A stretch of 64,000 nt of DNA from Amblyomma americanum (Eukaryota; Arthropoda; Arachnida; Ixodida; Ixodidae), in assembly GCF_052857255.1 (NCBI RefSeq), contig NW_027526697.1:1-64000 (forward strand). The letters run 5' to 3'. Each line of letters starts with the position of its first letter. Positions within the stretch are counted from its first letter, which is position 1. The position numbers were made by a program, and so were the translations under genes. Under the pieces are notes generated by a model. That model ran no database searches. It worked only from the letters and a program-made list of their open reading frames with translations, and was not told the origin of the DNA. Shown here one piece after another: positions 1-13,800 of this stretch.

Positions 1-1421
1 GATACTCGTCAAAACTTTTTCTCTTATAACTGCGCGAAAAGCATGTATTCTTGCTTAATACAACGAAACAAGCTGTTTTAGACCGAAAGGAGCTAAATCA
101 AAACACATCGGTTTTACAAGTGTCTCTCTAATACGCGTCAAAACTTTTTCTCTTATAACTGCGCGAAAAGCATGTATTCCTGCTTAATACAGCGAAACAA
201 GCTGTTTTAGACCAAAACGAGCTAAAGCACAACACATCGGTTTTACAAGTGTTCCTCTGATACGCGTCAAATTTTTTTCTCTTATAACTGCGCGAAAAGC
301 ATGTATTCTTGCTCAATACAGCGAAACAAGCTGTTTTAGACCAAAACGAGCTAAATCACAACACATCGGTTTTACAAGTGTTCCTCTGATACGCGTCTAA
401 ACTTTTTCTCTTATAACTGCGCGAAAAGCATGTATTCGTGCTAAATACAACGAAACAAGTTGTTTTAGACCGAAACGAGCTAAATCTGAACACATCGGTT
501 TTACAAGTGTCCCTGTGACACGCGTCAAAACTTTTTCTCTTATAACTGCGCGAAAAGCATGTATTCTTGCTTAATATAGCGAAACAAGCTGTTTTAGACC
601 GAAACGAGCTAAATCACAACACATCGGTTTTACAAGTGTTCCTCTGATACGCGTCAAAACTTTTTCTCTTATAACTGCGCGAAAAGCATGTATTCGTGCT
701 TAATACAACGAAACAAGCTGTTTTAGACCAAAACGAGCTAGATCTGAACACATCGGTTTTCCAAGTGTTCCTTTGATACGCGTCAAACTTTTTCTCTTAT
801 AACGTCGCGATAAGCATGTATTCCTGTTTAATACAACGAAACAAGCTGTTTTAGACCGAAACGAGACAAATCACAACACATCGGTATTACAAGTGTTCCA
901 CGTGATACGCGTCAAAACTTATTCTCTTATAACTGCGCGAAAAGCATGTGTTCGTGCTTAATACAACGAAACAAGCTGTTTTAGTCCGAAAAGAGTTAAA
1001 TCTGAACACATCGGTTTTACAAGTGTTCCTTTGATACGCGTCAAAACTTTTTCTCTTATAACTGCGCGAAAAGCATGTATTCCTGCTTAATACAACGAAA
1101 CAAGCTGTTTTAGACCGAAACGAGCTAAATCTGAACACATCGGTTTTACAAGTGTCCCTGTGACACGCGTCAAAACTTTTTCTCTTATAACTGCGCGAAA
1201 AGCATGTATTCTTGCTTAATACAGCGAAACAAGCTGTTTTAGACCGAAATGAGCTAAATCACAACACATCGGGTTTACAAGTGTTCCTCTGATACGCGTC
1301 AAAAACTTTTTTCTCTTATAACTGCGCGAAAAGCATGTTTTCTTGCTTAGTCCAACGAAACAAGCTGTTTTAGACCGAAACGAGGTAAATCTGAACACAT
1401 CGGTTTTACAAGTGTCCTTGT

Positions 1422-3351
1422 GACATGCCTTTAAAACTTTTTCTCTTATAATTGCGCGAAAAGCATGTATTCCTGCTTAATACAGCGAAACAAGCTATTT
1501 TAGACCAAAACGAGCTAAATCACAACACATCAGTTTTACAAGTGTTCCTCTGATACGCGTCTAAACTTTTTCTCCTATAACTGCGCGAAAAGCATGTATT
1601 CGTGCTTAATACAACGAAACAAGTTGTTTTAGACCGAAACGAGCTGAATCTGAACACATCGGTTTTACAAGTGTCCCTGTGACACGCGTCAAAACTTTTT
1701 CTCTTATAACTGCGCGAAAAGCATGTATTCTTGCTTAATACAGCGAAACAAGCTGTTTTAGACCGAAACGAGCTAAATCACAACACATCGGTTTTACAAG
1801 TGTTCCTCTGATACGCGTCTAAACTTTTTCTCTTATAACTGCGCGAAAAGCATGTATTCGTGCTAAATACAACGAAACAAGTTGTTTTAGACCGAAACGA
1901 GCTAAATCTGAACACATCGGTTTTTACAAGTGTCCCTGTGACACGCGTCAAAACTTTTTCTCTTATAACTGCGCGAAAAGCATGTATTCTTGCTTAATAT
2001 AGCTAAACAAGCTGTTTTAGACCGAAACGAGCTAAATCACAACACAAAGGTTTTACAAGTGTTCCTCTGATACGCGTCAAAACTTTTTCTCTTATAACTG
2101 CGCGAAAAGCATGTATTCTTGCTTAATACTACGACACAAGCTGTTTTAGACCGAAACGAGCTAATCACAACACATCGGTTTTACAAGTGTTCCTCTGATA
2201 CGCGTCTAAACTTTTTCTCTTATAAGTGCGCGAAAAGCATGTATTCGTGCTTAATACAACGAAACAAGCTGTTTCAGACCGAAACGAGCTAAATCTGAAC
2301 ACATCGGTTTTACAAGTGTCCCTGTGACACGCGTCAAAACTTTTTCTGTTATAACTGCGCGAAAAGCATGTATTCTTGCTTAATACAGCGAAACAAGCTG
2401 TTTTAGACCGAAATGAGCTAAATCACAACACATCGGTTTTACAAGTGTTCCTCTGATACGCGTCAAAACTTTTTCTCTTATAAACTGCGCGAAAAGCATG
2501 TATTCTTGCTTAATACAGCGAAACAAGCTGTTTTAGACCGAAACGAGCTAAATCACAACACATCGGTATTACAAGTGTTCCACGTGATACGCGTCTAAAC
2601 TTTTTCTCTTATAACTGCGCGAAAAGCATGTATTCGTGCTTAATACAACGAAACAAGCTGTTTTAGACCGAAACGAGCTAAATCTGAACACATCGGTTTT
2701 ACAAGTATCCACGTGATACTCGTCAAAACTTTTTCTCTTATAACTGCGCGAAAAGCATGCTTAATACAACGAAACAAGCTGTTTTAGACCGAAACGAGCT
2801 AAATCACAACACATCGGTTTTACAAGTGTTCCTCTGATACGCGTCAAAACTTTTTCTCTTATAACTGCGCGAAAAGCATGTATTTTTGCTCAATACAGCG
2901 AAACAAGCTGTTTTAGACCGAAATGAGCTAAATCACAACACATCGGTTTTACAGTGTTCCTCTGATACGCGTCAAAACTTTTTCTCTTATAACTGCGCGA
3001 AAAGCATGTATTCGTGCTTAATACAGCGAAACAAGCTGTTTTAGACCGAAACGAGCTAAATCACAACACATCGGTATTACAAGTGTTCCACGTGATACTC
3101 GTCAAAACTTTTTCTCTTATAACTGCGCGAAAAGCATGTATTCGTGCTTAATACAACGAAACAAGCTGTTTTAGACCGAAACGAGCTAAATCTGAACACA
3201 TCGGTTTTACAAGTATCCACGTGATACTCGTCAAAACTTTTTCTCTTATAACTGCGCGAAAAGCATGTATTCTTGCTTAATACAGCGAAACAAGCTGTTT
3301 TAGACCGAAACGAGCTAAATCACAACACATCGGTTTTACAAGTGTCCTTGT
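1422..3351. repeat. 15-monomer HOR unit, 1,930 bp
   Basis: The unit starts at a 'gacatgcc' monomer and ends just before the next one. Its order of diagnostic monomers (tcctat, cagcg, gctaaatac, atatagct, ctacg, aagtgcg, the 121-bp short monomer, tttttgctc) matches the unit at 25063 to 26991. It is one of three copies of this 15-mer seen in the window. Confidence 0.8.
2715..2835. repeat. Short 121-bp monomer (8-bp deletion)
   Basis: 'gcatgtattcttgcttaat' is shortened to 'gcatgcttaat', an 8-bp loss between two TG dinucleotides that creates the palindrome GCATGC. The same form occurs at 4909, 10719, 26355 and 43674, always followed by the 'tttttgctc' monomer, so it marks the 15-mer lineage. Confidence 0.87.
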
Positions 3352-3999
3352 GACATGCCTTTAAAACTTTTTCTCTTATAATTGCGCGAAAAGCATGTAT
3401 TCCTGCTTAATACAGCGAAACAAGCTATTTTAGACCAAAACGAGCTAAATCACAACACATCAGTTTTACAAGTGTTCCTCTGATACGCGTCTAAACTTTT
3501 TCTCCTATAACTGCGCGAAAAGCATGTATTCGTGCTTAATACAACGAAACAAGCTGTTTTAGACCGAAACGAGCTGAATCTGAACACATCGGTTTTACAA
3601 GTGTCCCCTGTGACACGCGTCAAAACTTTTTCTCTTATAACTGCGCGAAAAGCATGTATTCTTGCTTAATACAGCGAAACAAGCTGTTTTAGACCGAAAC
3701 GAGCTAAATCACAACACATCGTTTTACAAGTGTTCCTCTGATACGCGTCTAAACTTTTTCTCCTATAACTGCCCGAAAAGCATGTATTCGTGCTTAATAC
3801 AACGAAACAAGCTGTTTTAGACCGAAACGAGCTGAATCTGAACACATCGGGTTTTACAAGTGTCCCTGTGACACGCGTCAAAACTTTTTTCTCTTATAAC
3901 TGCGCGAAAAGCATGTTTTCTTGCTTAGTCCAACGAAACAAGCTGTTTTAGACCGAAACGAGGTAAATCTGAACACATCGGTTTTACAAGTGTCCTTGT
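3352..3999. repeat. 5-monomer HOR unit, 648 bp
   Basis: Five monomers lie between successive 'gacatgcc' anchors. The order is the gacatgcc monomer, a 'tcctat' monomer with gagctgaat, a class a monomer, another tcctat monomer carrying 'ctgcccg', and a 'catgttttc' monomer with cgaggtaaat. The same 5-mer of the same length recurs at 5546 to 6193. Confidence 0.75.
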
Positions 4000-4908
4000 G
4001 ACATGCCTTTAAAACTTTTTCTCTTATAATTGCGCGAAAAGCATGTATTCCTGCTTAATACAGCGAAACAAGCTATTTTAGACCAAAACGAGCTAAATCA
4101 CAACACATCAGTTTTACAAGTGTCCCCTGTGACACGCGTCCAAAACTTTTTCTCTTATAACTGCGCGAAAAGCATGTATTCTTGCTTAATATAGCTAAAC
4201 AAGCTGTTTTAGACCGAAACGAGCTAAATCACAACACAAAGGTTTTACAAGTGTTCCTCTGATACGCGTCAAAACTTTTTCTCTTATAACTGCGCGAAAA
4301 GCATGTATTCTTGCTTAATACTACGAAACAAGCTGTTTTAGACCGGAAACGAGCTAAATCACAACACATCGGTTTTACAAGTGTTCCTCTGATACGCGTC
4401 TAAACTTTTTCTCTTATAAGTGCGCGAAAAGCATGTATTCGTGCTTAATACAACGAAACAAGCTGTTTCAGACCGAAACGAGCTAAATCTGAACACATCG
4501 GTTTTTACAAGTGTCCCTGTGACACGCGTCAAAACTTTTTCTTTTATAACTGCGCGAAAAGCATGTATTCTTGCTTAATACAGCGAAACAAGCTGTTTTA
4601 GACCGAAATGAGCTAAATCACAACACATCGGTTTTACAAGTGTTCCTCTGATACGCGTCAAAACTTTTTCTCTTATAACTGCGCGAAAAGCATGTATTCT
4701 TGCTTAATACAGCGAAACAAGCTGTTTTAGACCGAAACGAGCTAAATCACAACACATCGGTATTACAAGTGTTCCACGTGATACGCGTCTAAACTTTTTC
4801 TCTTATAACTGCGCGAAAAGCATGTATTCGTGCTTAATACAACGAAACAAGCTGTTTTAGACCGAAACGAGCTAAATCTGAACACATCGGTTTTACAAGT
4901 ATCCACGT

Positions 4909-5030
4909 GATACTCGTCAAAACTTTTTCTCTTATAACTGCGCGAAAAGCATGCTTAATACAACGAAACAAGCTGTTTTAGACCGAAACGAGCTAAATCA
5001 CAACACATCGGTTTTACAAGTGTTCCCTCT
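4909..5030. repeat. Short monomer with 8-bp deletion
   Basis: Same 'gcatgcttaat' form as at 2715. It is one base longer because of an extra C in 'gttccctct', within the indel-rich zone. Confidence 0.85.
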
Positions 5031-5545
5031 GATACGCGTCAAACTTTTTCTCTTATAACTGCGCGAAAAGCATGTATTTTTTGCTCAATACAGCGAAACA
5101 AGCTGTTTTAGACCGAAATGAGCTAAATCACAACACATCGGTTTTACAGTGTTCCTCTGATACGCGTCAAAACTTTTTCTCTTATAACTGCGCGAAAAGC
5201 ATGTATTCGTGCTTAATACAGCGAAACAAGCTGTTTTAGACCGAAACGAGCTAAATCACAACACATCGGTATTACAAGTGTTCCACGTGATACTCGTCAA
5301 AACTTTTTCTCTTATAACTGCGCGAAAAGCATGTATTCGTGCTTAATACAACGAAACAAGCTGTTTTAGACCGAAACGAGCTAAATCTGAACACATCGGT
5401 TTTACAAGTATCCACGTGATACTCGTCAAAACTTTTTCTCTTATAACTGCGCGAAAGCATGTATTCTTGCTTAATACAGCGAAACAAGCTGTTTTAGACC
5501 GAAACGAGCTAAATCACAACACATCGGTTTTACAAGTGTCCTTGT

Positions 5546-6193
5546 GACATGCCTTAAAACTTTTTCTCTTATAATTGCGCGAAAAGCAGTATTCCTGCTT
5601 AATACAGCGAAACAAGCTATTTTAGACCAAAACGAGCTAAATCACAACACATCAGTTTTACAAGTGTTCCTCTGATACGCGTCTAAACTTTTTCTCCTAT
5701 AACTGCGCGAAAAGCATGTATTCGTGCTTAATACAACGAAACAAAGCTGTTTTAGACCGAAACGAGCTGAATCTGAACACATCGTTTTACAAGTGTCCCT
5801 GTGACACGCGTCAAACTTTTTCTCTTATAACTGCGCGAAAAGCATGTATTCTTGCTTAATACAGCGAAACAAGCTGTTTTAGACCGAAACGAGCTAAATC
5901 ACAACACATCGGTTTTACAAGTGTTCCTCTGATACGCGTCTAAAACTTTTTCTCCTATAACTGCCCGAAAAGCATGTATTCGTGCTTAATACAACGAAAC
6001 AAGCTGTTTTAGACCGAAACGAGCTGAATCTGAACACATCGGTTTTTACAAGTGTCCCTGTGACACGCGTCAAAAACTTTTTTCTCTTATAACTGCGCGA
6101 AAAGCATGTTTTCTTGCTTAGTCCAACGAAACAAGCTGTTTTAGACCGAAACGAGGTAAAATCTGAACACATCGGTTTTACAAGTGTCCTTGT
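5546..6193. repeat. 5-monomer HOR unit, 648 bp, second copy
   Basis: It has the same monomer order and length as 3352 to 3999, including the shared 'ctgcccg' variant. Small one-base differences, such as the missing A in 'gccttaaaac' and the missing T in 'aaaagcagta', fall in the indel-rich zone. Confidence 0.75.
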
Positions 6194-7098
6194 GACATGC
6201 CTTTAAAACTTTTTCTCTTATAATTGCGCGAAAAGCATGTATTCCTGCTTAATACAGCGAAACAAGCTATTTTAGACCAAAACGAGCTAAATCACAACAC
6301 ATCAGTTTTACAAGTGTTCCTCTGATACGCGTCTAAACTTTTTCTCCTATAACTGCCCGAAAAGCATGTATTCGTGCTTAATACAACGAAACAAGCTGTT
6401 TTAGACCGAAACGAGCTGAATCTGAAACACATCGGTTTTACAAGTGTCCCTGTGACACGCGTCAAAACTTTTTCTCTTATAACTGCGCGAAAAGCATGTA
6501 TTCGTGCTAATACAACGAAACAAGTTGTTTTAGACCGAAACGAGCTAAATCTGAACACATCGGTTTTACAAGTGTCCCTGTGACACGCGTCAAAACTTTT
6601 TCTCTTATAACTGCGCGAAAAGCATGTATTCTTGCTTAATATAGCTAAACAAGCTGTTTTAGACCGAAACGAGCTAAATCACAACACAAAGGTTTTACAA
6701 GTGTTCCTCTGATACGCGTCAAAACTTTTTCTCTTATAACTGCGCGAAAAGCATGTATTCTTGCTTAATACTACGAAACAAGCTGTTTTAGACCGAAACG
6801 AGCTAAATCACAACACATCGGTATTACAAGTGTTCCACGTGATACTCGTCAAAACTTTTTCTCTTATAACTGCGCGAAAAGCATGTATTCGTGCTTAATA
6901 CAACGAAACAAGCTGTTTTAGACCGAAACGAGCTAAATCTGAACACATCGGTTTTACAAGTATCCACGTGATACTCGTCCAAACTTTTTCTCTTATAACT
7001 GCGCGAAAAGCATGTATTCTTGCTTAATACAACGAAACAAGCTGTTTTAGACCGAAACGAGCTAAATCAAAACACATCGGTTTTACAAGTGTCTCTCT

Positions 7099-9510
7099 AA
7101 TACGCGTCAAAACTTTTTCTCTTATAACTGCGCGAAAAGCATGTATTCCTGCTTAATACAGCGAAACAAGCTGTTTTAGACCAAAACGAGCTAAAGCACA
7201 ACACATCGGTTTTACAAGTGTTCCTCTGATACGCGTCAAATTTTTTTCTCTTATAACTGCGCGAAAAGCATGTATTCTTGCTCAATACAGCGAAACAAGC
7301 TGTTTTAGACCAAAACGAGCTAAATCACAACACATCGGTTTTACAAGTGTTCCTCTGATACGCGTCAAATTTTTTTCTCTTATAACTGCGCGAAAAGCAT
7401 GTATCCGTGCTTAATACAACGAAACAAGCTGTTTTAGACCGAAACGAGCTGAATCTGAACACATCGGTTTTACAAGTGTCCCTGTGACACGCGTCAAAAC
7501 TTTTTCTCTTATAACTGCGCGAAAAGCATGTATTCTTGCTTAATACAGCGAAAACAAGCTGTTTTAGACCGAAACGAGCTAAATCACAACACATCGGTTT
7601 TACAAGTGTTCCTCTGATACGCGTCTAAACTTTTTCTCTTATAACTGCGCGAAACGCATGTATTCGTGCTAAATACAACGAAACAAGCTGTTTTACACCG
7701 AAACGAGCTAAATCTGAACACATCGGTTTTACAAGTGTCCCTGTGACACGCGTCAAAACATTTTCTCTTATAACTGCGCGAAAAGCATGTATTCTTGCTT
7801 AATACAGCGAAACAAGCTGTTTTAGACCGAACGAGCTAAATGACAACACATCGGTTTTACAAGTGTTCCTCTGATACGCGTCAAAACTTATTCTCTTATA
7901 ACTGCGCGAAAAGCATGTATTCGTGCTTAATACAACGAAACAAGCTGTTTTAGACCGAAACGAGCTAAATCTGAACACATCGGTTTTACAAGTGTCCCTG
8001 TGACACGCGTCAAAACTTTTTCTCTTATAACTGCGCGAAAAGCATGTATTCTTGCTTAATACAGCGAAACAAGCTGTTTTAGACCGAAATGAGCTAAATC
8101 ACATCACATCGGTTTTACAAGTGTTCCTCTGATACGCGTCAAAACTTTTTTCTCTTATAACTGCGCGAAAAGCATGTTTTCTTGCTTAGTCCAACGAAAC
8201 AAGCTGTTTTAGACCGAAACGAGGTAATCTGAACACATCGGTTTTACAAGTGTCCTTGTGACATGCCTTTAAAACTTTTTCTCTTATAATTGCGCGAAAA
8301 GCATGTATTCCTGCTTAATACAGCGAAACAAGCTATTTTAGACCAAAACGAGCTAAATCACAACACATCAGTTTTACAAGTGTTCCTCTGATACGCGTCT
8401 AAACTTTTTCTCCTATAACTGCGCGAAAAGCATGTATTCGTGCTTAATACAACGAAACAAGCTGTTTTAGACCGAAACGAGCTGAATCTGAACACATCGG
8501 TTTTACAAGTGTCCTGTGACACGCGTCAAAACTTTTTCTCTTATAACTGCGCGAAAAGCATGTATTCTTGCTTAATACAGCGAAACAAGCTGTTTTAGAC
8601 CGAAACGAGCTAAATCACAACACATCGGTTTTAAAAGTGTTCCTCTGATACGCGTCTAAACTTTTTCTCTTATAACTGCGCGAAAAGCATGTATTCGTGC
8701 TAAATACAACGAAACAAGTTGTTTTAGACCGAAACGAGCTAAATCTGAACACATCGGTTTTACAAGTGTCCCCTGTGACACGCGTCAAAACTTTTTCTCT
8801 TATAACTGCGCGAAAAGCATGTATTCTTGCTTAATATAGCTAAACAAGCTGTTTTAGACCGAAACGAGCTAAATCACAACACAAAGGTTTTACAAGTGTT
8901 CCTCTGATACGCGTCAAAACTTTTTCTCTTATAACTGCGCGAAAAGCATGTATTCTTGCTTAATACTACGAAACAAGCTGTTTTAGACCGAAACGAGCTA
9001 AATCACAACACATCGGTTTTACAAGTGTTCCTCTGATACGCGTCTAAACTTTTTCTCTTATAAGTGCGCGAAAAGCATGTATTCGTGCTTAATACAACGA
9101 AACAAGCTGTTTCAGACCGAAACGAGCTAAATCTGAACACATCGGTTTTACAAGTGTCCCTGTGACACGCGTCAAAACTTTTTCTCTTGTAACTGCGCGA
9201 AAAGCATGTATTCTTGCTTAATACAGCGAAACAAGCTGTTTTAGACCGAAATGAGCTAAATCACAACACATCGGGTTTTACAAGTGTTCCTCTGATACGC
9301 GTCAAAACTTTTTCTCTTATAACTGCGCGAAAAGCATGTATTCTTGCTTAATACAGCGAAACAAGCTGTTTTAACCGAAACGAGCTAAATCACAACACAT
9401 CGGTATTACAAGTGTTCCACGTGATACTCGTCAAAAACTTTTTCTCTTATAACTGCGCGAAAAGCATGTATTCGTGGCTTAATACAACGAAACAAGCTGT
9501 TTTAGACCGA
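7099..9510. repeat. Segment repeated at +5,674 bp
   Basis: The monomer order from 7099 matches that from 12773, including shared rare variants: 'catgtatccgtg' at 7400 and 13074, 'aaatgacaac' at 7850 and 13514, 'ttttaaaagtg' at 8630 and 14307, and 'cttgtaactg' at 9186 and 14861. Homology ends near 9510, where this copy jumps to a cgaggtaaat/gacatgcc monomer while the other continues. It extends left to about 5.9/11.6 kb with a one-monomer difference. Confidence 0.75.
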
Positions 9511-10718
9511 AACGAGGTAAATCTGAACACATCGGTTTTACAAGTGTCCTTGTGACATGCCTTTAAAACTTTTTCTCTTATAATTGCGCGAAAAGCATGT
9601 ATTCCTGCTTAATACAGCGAAACAAGCTATTTTTAGACCAAAACGAGCTAAATCACAACACATCAGTTTTACAAGTGTTCCTCTGATACGCGTCTAAACT
9701 TTTTCTCCTATAACTGCGCGAAAAGCATGTATTCGTGCTTAATACAACGAAACAAGCTGTTTTAGACCGAAACGAGCTGAATCTGAACACATCGGTTTTA
9801 CAAGTGTCCCTGTGACACGCGTCAAAACTTTTTCTCTTATAACTGCGCGAAAAGCATGTATTCTTGCTTAATACAGCGAAACAAGCTGTTTTAGACCGAA
9901 ACGAGCTAAATCACAACACATCGGTTTTACAAGTGTTCCTCTGATACGCGTCTAAACTTTTTCTCTTATAACTGCGCGAAAAGCATGTATTCGTGCTAAA
10001 TACAACGAAACAAGTTGTTTTAGACCGAAACGAGCTAAATCTTGACACATCGGTTTTACAAGTGTCCCTGTGACACGCGTCAAAACTTTTTCTCTTATAA
10101 CTGCGCGAAAAGCATGTATTCTTGCTTAATATAGCTAAACAAGCTGTTTTAGACCGAAACGAGCTAAATCACAACACAAAGGTTTACAAGTGTTCCTCTG
10201 ATACGCGTCAAAACTTTTTCTCTTATAACTGCGCGAAAAGCATGTATTCTTGCTTAATACTACGAAACAAGCTGTTTCAGACCGAAACGAGCTAAATCTG
10301 AACACATCGGTTTTACAAGTGTCCCTGTGACACGCGTCAAAACTTTTTCTTTTATAACTGCGCGAAAAGCATGTATTCTTGCTTAATACAGCGAAACAAG
10401 CTGTTTTAGACCGAAATGAGCTAAATCACAACACATCGGTTTTACAAGTGTTCCTCTGATACGCGTCAAAAACTTTTTCTCTTATAACTGCGCGAAAAGC
10501 ATGTATTCTTGCTTAATACAGCGAAACAAGCTGTTTTAGACCGAAACGAGCTAAATCACAACACATCGGTATTACAAGTGTTCCACGTGATACGCGTCTA
10601 AACTTTTTCTCTTATAACTGCGCGAAAAGCATGTATTCGTGCTTAATACAACGAAACAAGCTGTTTTAGACCGAAACGAGCTAAATCTGAACACATCGGT
10701 TTTTACAAGTATCCACGT

Positions 10719-10840
10719 GATACTCGTCAAAACTTTTTCTCTTATAACTGCGCGAAAAGCATGCTTAATACAACGAAACAAGCTGTTTTAGACCGAAACG
10801 AGCTAAATCACAAACACATCGGTTTTACAAGTGTTCCTCT
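10719..10840. repeat. Short monomer with 8-bp deletion
   Basis: Same 'gcatgcttaat' form. It is one base longer because of an extra A in 'cacaaacacatc'. Confidence 0.85.
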
Positions 10841-13800
10841 GATACGCGTCAAAACTTTTTCTCTTATAACTGCGCGAAAAGCATGTATTTTTGCTCAATA
10901 CAGCGAAACAAGCTGTTTTAGGCCGAAATGAGCTAAATCACAACACATCGGTTTTACAGTGTTCCTCTGATACGCGTCAAAACTTTTTCTCTTATAACTG
11001 CGCGAAAAGCATGTATTCGTGCTTAATACAGCGAAACAAGCTGTTTTAGACCGAAACGAGCTAAATCACAACACATCGGTATTACAAGTGTTCCACGTGA
11101 TACTCGTCAAAACTTTTTCTCTATAACTGCGCGAAAAGCATGTATTCGTGCTTAATACAACGAAACAAGCTGTTTTAGACCGAAACGAGCTAAATCTGAA
11201 CACATCGGTTTTACAAGTATCCACGTGATACTCGTCAAAACTTTTTCTCTTATAACTGCGCGAAAAGCATGTATTCTTGCTTAATACAGCGAAACAAGCT
11301 GTTTTAGACCGAAACGAGCTAAATCACAACACATCGGTTTTACAAGTGTCCTTGTGACATGCCTTTAAAACTTTTTCTCTTATAATTGCGCGAAAAGCAT
11401 GTATTCCTGCTTAATACAGCGAAACAAGCTATTTTAGACCAAAACGAGCTAAATCACAACACATCAGTTTTACAAGTGTTCCTCTGATACGCGTCTAAAC
11501 TTTTTCTCCTATAACTGCGCGAAAAGCATGTATTCGTGCTTAATACAACGAAACAAGCTGTTTTAGACCGAAAACGAGCTGAATCTGAACACATCGGTTT
11601 TACAAGTGACACGCGTCAAAACTTTTTCTCTTATAACTGCGCGAAAAGCATGTATTCTTGCTTAATACAGCGAAACAAGCTGTTTTAGACCGAAACGAGC
11701 TAAATCACAACACATCGGTTTTACAAGTGTTCCTCTGATACGCGTCAAAACTTTTTTCTCTTATAACTGCGCGAAAAGCATGTTTTCTTGCTTAGTCCAA
11801 CGAAACAAGCTGTTTTAGACCGAAACGAGGTAAATCTGAACACATCGGTTTTACAAGTGTCCTTGTGACATGCCTTTAAAACTTTTTCTCTTATAATTGC
11901 GCGAAAAGCATGTATTCCTGCTTTATACAGCGAAACAAGCTATTTTAGACCAAAACGAGCTAAATCACAACACATCAGTTTTACAAGTGTTCCTCTGATA
12001 CGCGTCTAAACTTTTTCTCCTATAACTGCCCGAAAAGCATGTATTCGTGCTTAATACAACGAAACAAGCTGTTTTAGACCGAAACGAGCTGAATCTGAAC
12101 ACATCGGTTTTACAAGTGTCCCTGTGACACGCGTCAAAACTTTTTCTCTTATAACTGCGCGAAAAGCATGTATTCGTGCTAAATACAACGAAACAAGTTG
12201 TTTTAGACCGAAACGAGCTAAATCTGAACACATCGGTTTTACAAGTGTCCCTGTGACACGCGTCAAAACTTTTTCTCTTATAACTGCGCGAAAAGCATGT
12301 ATTCTTGCTTAATATAGCTAAACAAGCTGTTTTAGACCGAAACGAGCTAAATCACAACACAAAGGTTTTACAAGTGTTCCTCTGATACGCGTCAAAACTT
12401 TTTCTCTTATAACTGCGCGAAAAGCATGTATTCTTGCTTAATACTACGAAACAAGCTGTTTTAGACCGAAACGAGCTAAATCACAACACATCGGTATTAC
12501 AAGTGTTCCACGTGATACTCGTCAAAAACTTTTTCTCTTATAACTGCGCGAAAAGCATGTATTCGTGCTTAATACAACGAAACAAGCTGTTTTAGACCGA
12601 AACGAGCTAAATCTGAACACATCGGTTTTACAAGTATCCACGTGATACTCGTCAAAACTTTTTCTCTTATAACTGCGCGAAAAGCATGTATTCTTGCTTA
12701 ATACAACGAAACAAGCTGTTTTAGACCGAAACGAGCTAAATCAAAACACATCGGTTTTACAAGTGTCTCTCTAATACGCGTCAAAACTTTTTCTCTTATA
12801 ACTGCGCGAAAAGCATGTATTCCTGCTTAATACAGCGAAACAAGCTGTTTTAGACCAAAACGAGCTAAAGCACAACACATCGGTTTTACAAGTGTTCCTC
12901 TGATACGCGTCAAATTTTTTTCTCTTATAACTGCGCGAAAAGCATGTATTCTTGCTCAATACAGCGAAACAAGCTGTTTTAGACCAAAACGAGCTAAATC
13001 ACAACACATCGGTTTTACAAGTGTTCCTCTGATACGCGTCAAATTTTTTTCTCTTATAACTGCGCGAAAAGCATGTATCCGTGCTTAATACAACGAAACA
13101 AGCTGTTTTAGACCGAAACGAGCTGAATCTGAACACATCGGTTTTACAAGTGTCCCTGTGACACGCGTCAAAACTTTTTCTCTTATAACTGCGCGAAAAG
13201 CATGTATTCTTGCTTAATACAGCGAAACAAGCTGTTTTAGACCGAAACGAGCTAAATCACAACACATCGGTTTTACAAGTGTTCCTCTGATACGCGTCTA
13301 AACTTTTTCTCTTATAACTGCGCGAAAAGCATGTATTCGTGCTAAATACAACGAAACAAGCTGTTTTACACCGAAACGAGCTAAATCTGAACACATCGGT
13401 TTTACAAGTGTCCCTGTGACACGCGTCAAAACATTTTCTCTTATAACTGCGCGAAAAGCATGTATTCTTGCTTAATACAGCGAAACAAGCTGTTTTAGAC
13501 CGAAACGAGCTAAATGACAACACATCGGTTTTACAAGTGTTCCTCTGATACGCGTCAAAACTTATTCTCTTATAACTGCGCGAAAAGCATGTATTCGTGC
13601 TTAATACAACGAAACAAGCTGTTTTAGACCGAAACGAGCTAAATCTGAACACATCGGTTTTACAAGTGTCCCTGTGACACGCGTCAAAACTTTTTCTCTT
13701 ATAACTGCGCGAAAAGCATGTATTCTTGCTTAATACAGCGAAACAAGCTGTTTTAGACCGAAATGAGCTAAATCACAACACATCGGTTTTACAAGTGTTC

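Larger units (their letters stand above)
1..12600. repeat. Irregular HOR zone with frequent one-base indels
   Basis: The monomers are of the same types as in the rest of the array, but the HOR pattern is irregular. The diagnostic 'gacatgcc' monomer starts at 1422, 3352, 4000, 5546, 6194, 8260, 9554, 11356 and 11867, giving intervals of 1930, 648, 1546, 648, 2066, 1294, 1802 and 511 bp, close to 15, 5, 12, 5, 16, 10, 14 and 4 monomers. Many monomers carry private homopolymer changes, such as an extra T in the T4 tract (1921, 4501, 10701), an extra or missing C (3604, 8511, 8771), an extra G (9273, 9475) or a missing A (785, 7827, 8227). These are absent from homologous monomers elsewhere, so some are probably consensus errors. 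Confidence 0.8.

Noticed and set aside
6374..6583. Plus-strand open frames of 62 to 69 codons (also at 12124, 52186, 54251, 59022, 61087, 63410)
   Set aside because: They are plus-strand readings of the same monomers, with the same repeated residues each time. They have no independent support.
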